The notes under the pieces are model-generated. The model saw nothing but the letters and a program-made list of their open reading frames with translations. It had not been told where the DNA came from and ran no database searches. A program made the translations under genes and the position numbers. Below, in pieces: positions 60,916 to 64,000 of a DNA stretch of 64,000 nucleotides; position 1 is the first letter of the stretch; each line of letters starts with the position of its first letter. Source of the DNA: Notospermus geniculatus (lineage: Eukaryota; Nemertea; Pilidiophora; Heteronemertea; Lineidae); the NCBI GenBank assembly GCA_002633025.1, contig NMRB01000539.1, positions 11,930 through 75,929 of the forward strand. The letters run 5' to 3'.

Positions 60916-61783
60916 GGTACTGTTTACATTGTGACATTGGGACCACATAGGAGAAGCATGGGCTGTATTCGACTCACTGTTCTCAACTGTACCCGAACAG
61001 GCGGAGAACACAGGAACGTGTTCTCGAGTGTCGAACGGATAAGTGACTTTTACTATGGTTTCACTTCCGGCGTCAATAGGGGGGCCTAAAAACATCCATT
61101 TTTTAAGAATACTTCAAAATTATTCAGTTTAGAATTAGGATATGTCATGCATGTCATTTCTGCTTGATCGTAAGCCTCGAATATATAAGATTGCCGCCAG
61201 TGTTCGCCATCTTTGTTCTCGACTGTTCCAGTTTGCACCACCGACCGAGGTGGTGTGAGATTCGTGAACAGAAACACGTTCCCGAACAGGTTGTCGGCTG
61301 TTCGACTCATTCCAGAACACCGTTCTCTGCACCAGAACACTCACCATGCTCACAAGAACAGGAGTCATACAGCCCTGGCGGCCACACTTGGGAGTGGTCA
61401 CGATGGTCACCGACACCAAAGACCAGTCGATTGATGTATTGTTTGACATGACAAGTTCCACCCAGGCTTTTCAGAGATATCGGCCGGAAACCTCTCGCCG
61501 AGTACAACTGGAATGAATGCCGCTATCTGACAAGCTATCTGACAATCGGGGCGGCGCGCTCTTGGCAAACCTTGGAATCGAACAATCTTTCCAGCGTAGG
61601 CCTGGATCAATTCAGTCAATTTTTCTCCAATCCAAAGAACTACAAGCCTGGCGGAGAGAGGGTTGACAAGGTGACTTCAGAGACGGCACTCGACCTCATT
61701 CCCCCAGGCTTCGGCAGCTATGTATTGGCATACAGTACATTGGCATTGCATACATGATGGCGTATACAGGTAGGCCTACTGTC
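60916..61783. other. Intergenic stretch, nothing recognised
   Basis: Repeated words around GAACACGTTC and GTTCTCGACTGT suggest an old inverted repeat, but no boundaries can be set. Confidence 0.4.
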
Positions 61784-63073
61784 GCCGAATCGGTTAATGT
61801 TGTCCTGGGTATAACAGAAATATACCCAGGTTCAATGTCGTCTCACACAACTATAGCCTGGGTATAGTTCGATCTACAAAAGTATACCCAGGATTGGATA
61901 CAGCAGCTGAAGACGAGATTGTTCTCGCAAATGTCACATGACCACAAGCATGACAAGTCGAAAAATATTGCTCTAGCGCCCGACACGACGGGCACCATTT
62001 TTTATATCGTACCGAAAATCATCAGAGAATTTTACGTGCCGTTTATCGTCACTCTAATCCGCAGTACTCCACAGCACGGCCGGGCTAATGTAATGTCGAT
62101 GCGGACGTAGATGAACGCACGACACTGAACAAAAATATGATGCAGGTCGGCGCTGTTCGTTTGCTCATTTCTTTGAAACTGTGAGCTTAACTTGCGATAA
62201 GTTTGGACCATTGTATTAAAGGGAATAGTTAGCGGGGTTTGTTATGATTCTTGAGCGACCCTCTCATAGCGAGTGAATCTAGCCTCTAGGCAAAGCCGTG
62301 CTCCAATCATATGCAAAACCTGTGCAAATATGCGAACGTGCACCTGAGGACGAGGTTCCATTAAAAAAATTTGTTGAAATGGATTAATGGCATCTTCAAA
62401 TTCAGTCGGTCAAAATGTACACTTTGTACTATTCACATTGATTTCGAAGCGGCAGATTTTGCAGAATACGCCTCCGAAGTTTGGCTGTCTAATGCATTTC
62501 CCATTAAACTAAAATCCTTCTTTCGCCTTTTTCTCAAATGGCGCTTGATATTGAAGACCAACAGTCATGGCGCCCCAATTGAATCAACACAAACCCCGCG
62601 AGCTATTCACTTTAAGAGAAATGTTAACAGTTCACCCATGCTATCGATGAGCACAAAAGCTGACAATATTGACTGGTATTTTGGCGATTTTGATTGAAAA
62701 ACTGCCGTCTCAGTTGAAGCGAGAAACAAAATGGCGGCCGTGGGGCCGTCTCAACGGGAACTAGGGCAACTAGTCTGGTTTGTGTAAAAAACAGAAAAAC
62801 ACGGGAACATTCAAAATATTCGACACAGGTTTTCAATTCACGCATTTGTCACGAACATCCCGCCCAGGTATACCACAGAAGGGCGACAGAAGTACCAATC
62901 GCGCGCGGTCCTGTTAACCAGGCGAGATCCGTTCCAAACTCGTACCTATGCTCAAAACTACGGTACTGGGTATACTTCTGTAGATGGAACTATGCCCAGG
63001 GTATACTTTTGTGGGACGACAATGAACCTAGGTATATTTCTGTTATACCCAGGACGACATTAACCGATTCGGC
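61784..63073. mobile_element. Mutator-like element, 9-bp TSD
   Basis: Ends GCCGAATCGGTTAATGTYGT and CCTGGGTATAACAGAAATAT, inverted, flanked by CCTACTGTC / CTTACTGTC (8 of 9). Subterminal arms repeat TATACCCAGG. The 850-nt centre has no transposase. Same family as 21711-22086. Confidence 0.72.
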
Positions 63074-63101
63074 CTTACTGTCTCACTGAAGTAGTTCTCA
63101 A

Positions 63102-63277
63102 ATCGTCCTGCCCCGTCCTTAAAAAATCGTAAAACGGGCTAACTAATGCCTCGAAGTTCTAATTCACCCTTCTAGTGTCCGAGCGCGTCCATGAAGTTCG
63201 TCAAAAGTTGCCACTACGCGTCCACTCCGTTCGCACACAGTTTGAGCCCGTTTGGCAACATCTTCAAGAACTAGCTC
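63102..63277 (-). repeat. Dispersed repeat, copy 2
   Basis: Inverted, diverged partner of 48241-48445, starting 29 nt after the Mutator-like element. Confidence 0.65.
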
Positions 63278-64000
63278 ACAACACAACAACCAGTGATTAA
63301 CAGACGATCCAACACGGGAGAGAGCACGTGAGGCTGAGCGTAATCAGCGCAATAACATTACGGTGATTTACTCAGTATACACACCAGCGCACTCCGTACA
63401 TACAGCAATGAACCGCTTCACTTAGGCCTACTCACTGCGAATAAAGTAATAGCAAAAATAGACTAGAACTGTGAAATTTGCTTAACAGCAAATTTGATGG
63501 TCCCTACACAGGAAAATGGAACGGAAGGTTCACTAGCTGAGTGAAAGGGTGGAATTTGCTTTACCGGTACATCAGAGGTGACTGCGTGGAGATGTCAAAT
63601 TGTGTGAGATCTTTGCTCTGTTTGGCCTGGGGTCAGATCTACTGTGAAATTGACTTGACATATTCTGAGCCGTGAATGTTATTAAGTAACTGAGTGGTAA
63701 AGGGTTAATACTGAGTTCAGTTTCAATGTGTGACTCGGGGATACCTTAAAAAGTCAAATCAACATACTTCCTGCACTCTTTCCTAACAAACAAATGAATT
63801 GGTGATTTAATGAAGCAGAATAAGTATATGGGTGGCAAAGGGTTAAAGTGGTACCGACTTCTTTGACCCAGCAAAACGCCTTGTCAAAACACATTGTCCA
63901 CACATGCCAAGAGGAGGCAAATTTAGTATTTATAAGTGGCTGGCTAATCAATTTGGTCATGAATCAGAATTCGTCCAAATTGTAAACAAAGAACATGTGT
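63278..64000. other. Right edge, nothing recognised
   Basis: Short ORFs only; AGGGTTAA words recur at about 63700 and 63838. Confidence 0.45.

Noticed and set aside
61135-61461. 108-codon ORF and its antisense near 61.2-61.5 kb
   Set aside because: No domain, and opposite-strand ORFs of equal length; GC-rich chance frames.

Overview
This is metazoan nuclear DNA. It has GT-AG introns, exons that keep phase across splice junctions, tRNA-derived SINEs, Tc1-, gypsy- and hAT-type mobile DNA, and intron lengths of about 0.1 to 4 kb. The tandem kringle and PAN-like exons, the abundant TAGGCCTA and TACATGTA words, and a Ty3/gypsy element with integrase ahead of reverse transcriptase (a Gmr1-type order described from deuterostomes) suggest a marine invertebrate deuterostome such as an echinoderm, hemichordate or lancelet. 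The species cannot be named from the sequence alone. It is draft-quality DNA: there is a 186-base N run at 33479-33664 and single N bases at 8756, 36300 and 42690.

Host genes. (1) About 0.4-13.6 kb, minus strand: a secreted repeat protein that runs off the left edge. A TATA box and 5' UTR exon lie near 13.6 kb and a signal-peptide exon at 12.65 kb. Four 204/205-nt PAN/Apple-like exons of two alternating types (A, B, A, B) follow, each followed by an in-phase 18-nt or 15-nt microexon. (2) 22.56-26.63 kb, plus strand: kringle gene A, with a signal exon, an 18-nt microexon that completes the signal peptide, and two kringle exons (184 aa). (3) 28.66-34.87 kb, plus strand: paralogue B with the same layout but a damaged microexon. 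A broken kringle exon at 27.4 kb lies between A and B. (4) 55.47-58.19 kb, minus strand: three exons of an unidentified PAN-containing protein with a long C-terminal part.

Mobile DNA dominates the rest. A young 6.2-kb Gmr1-type LTR retrotransposon (15.48-21.69 kb) has complete LTRs, a GTCAC target duplication, a primer site and a polypurine tract, but broken reading frames. A second, 5'-truncated gypsy copy lies at 50.0-53.0 kb. A gag/primer-site relic sits inside a tandem duplication at 38.6-43.3 kb. Around thirty foldback or terminal-inverted-repeat elements can be sorted by target-site duplication: TA, TTAA, TATT, CAG/CTG, 8 bp (hAT-like) and 9 bp (Mutator-like). Several have an empty site visible elsewhere in this same window. 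Two elements (30.7-31.7 and 58.7-60.9 kb) have arms made of oppositely oriented minisatellites.

Two near-identical tandem segments (7.0-8.8 versus 8.9-10.3 kb; 38.6-40.7 versus 40.7-43.3 kb) differ mainly by presence or absence of such insertions, and both contain an N. They may be two haplotypes placed in series by the assembler rather than true duplications. Single-base frame breaks recur in otherwise good coding exons across the window, so sequencing error should be considered before calling any of them pseudogenes.
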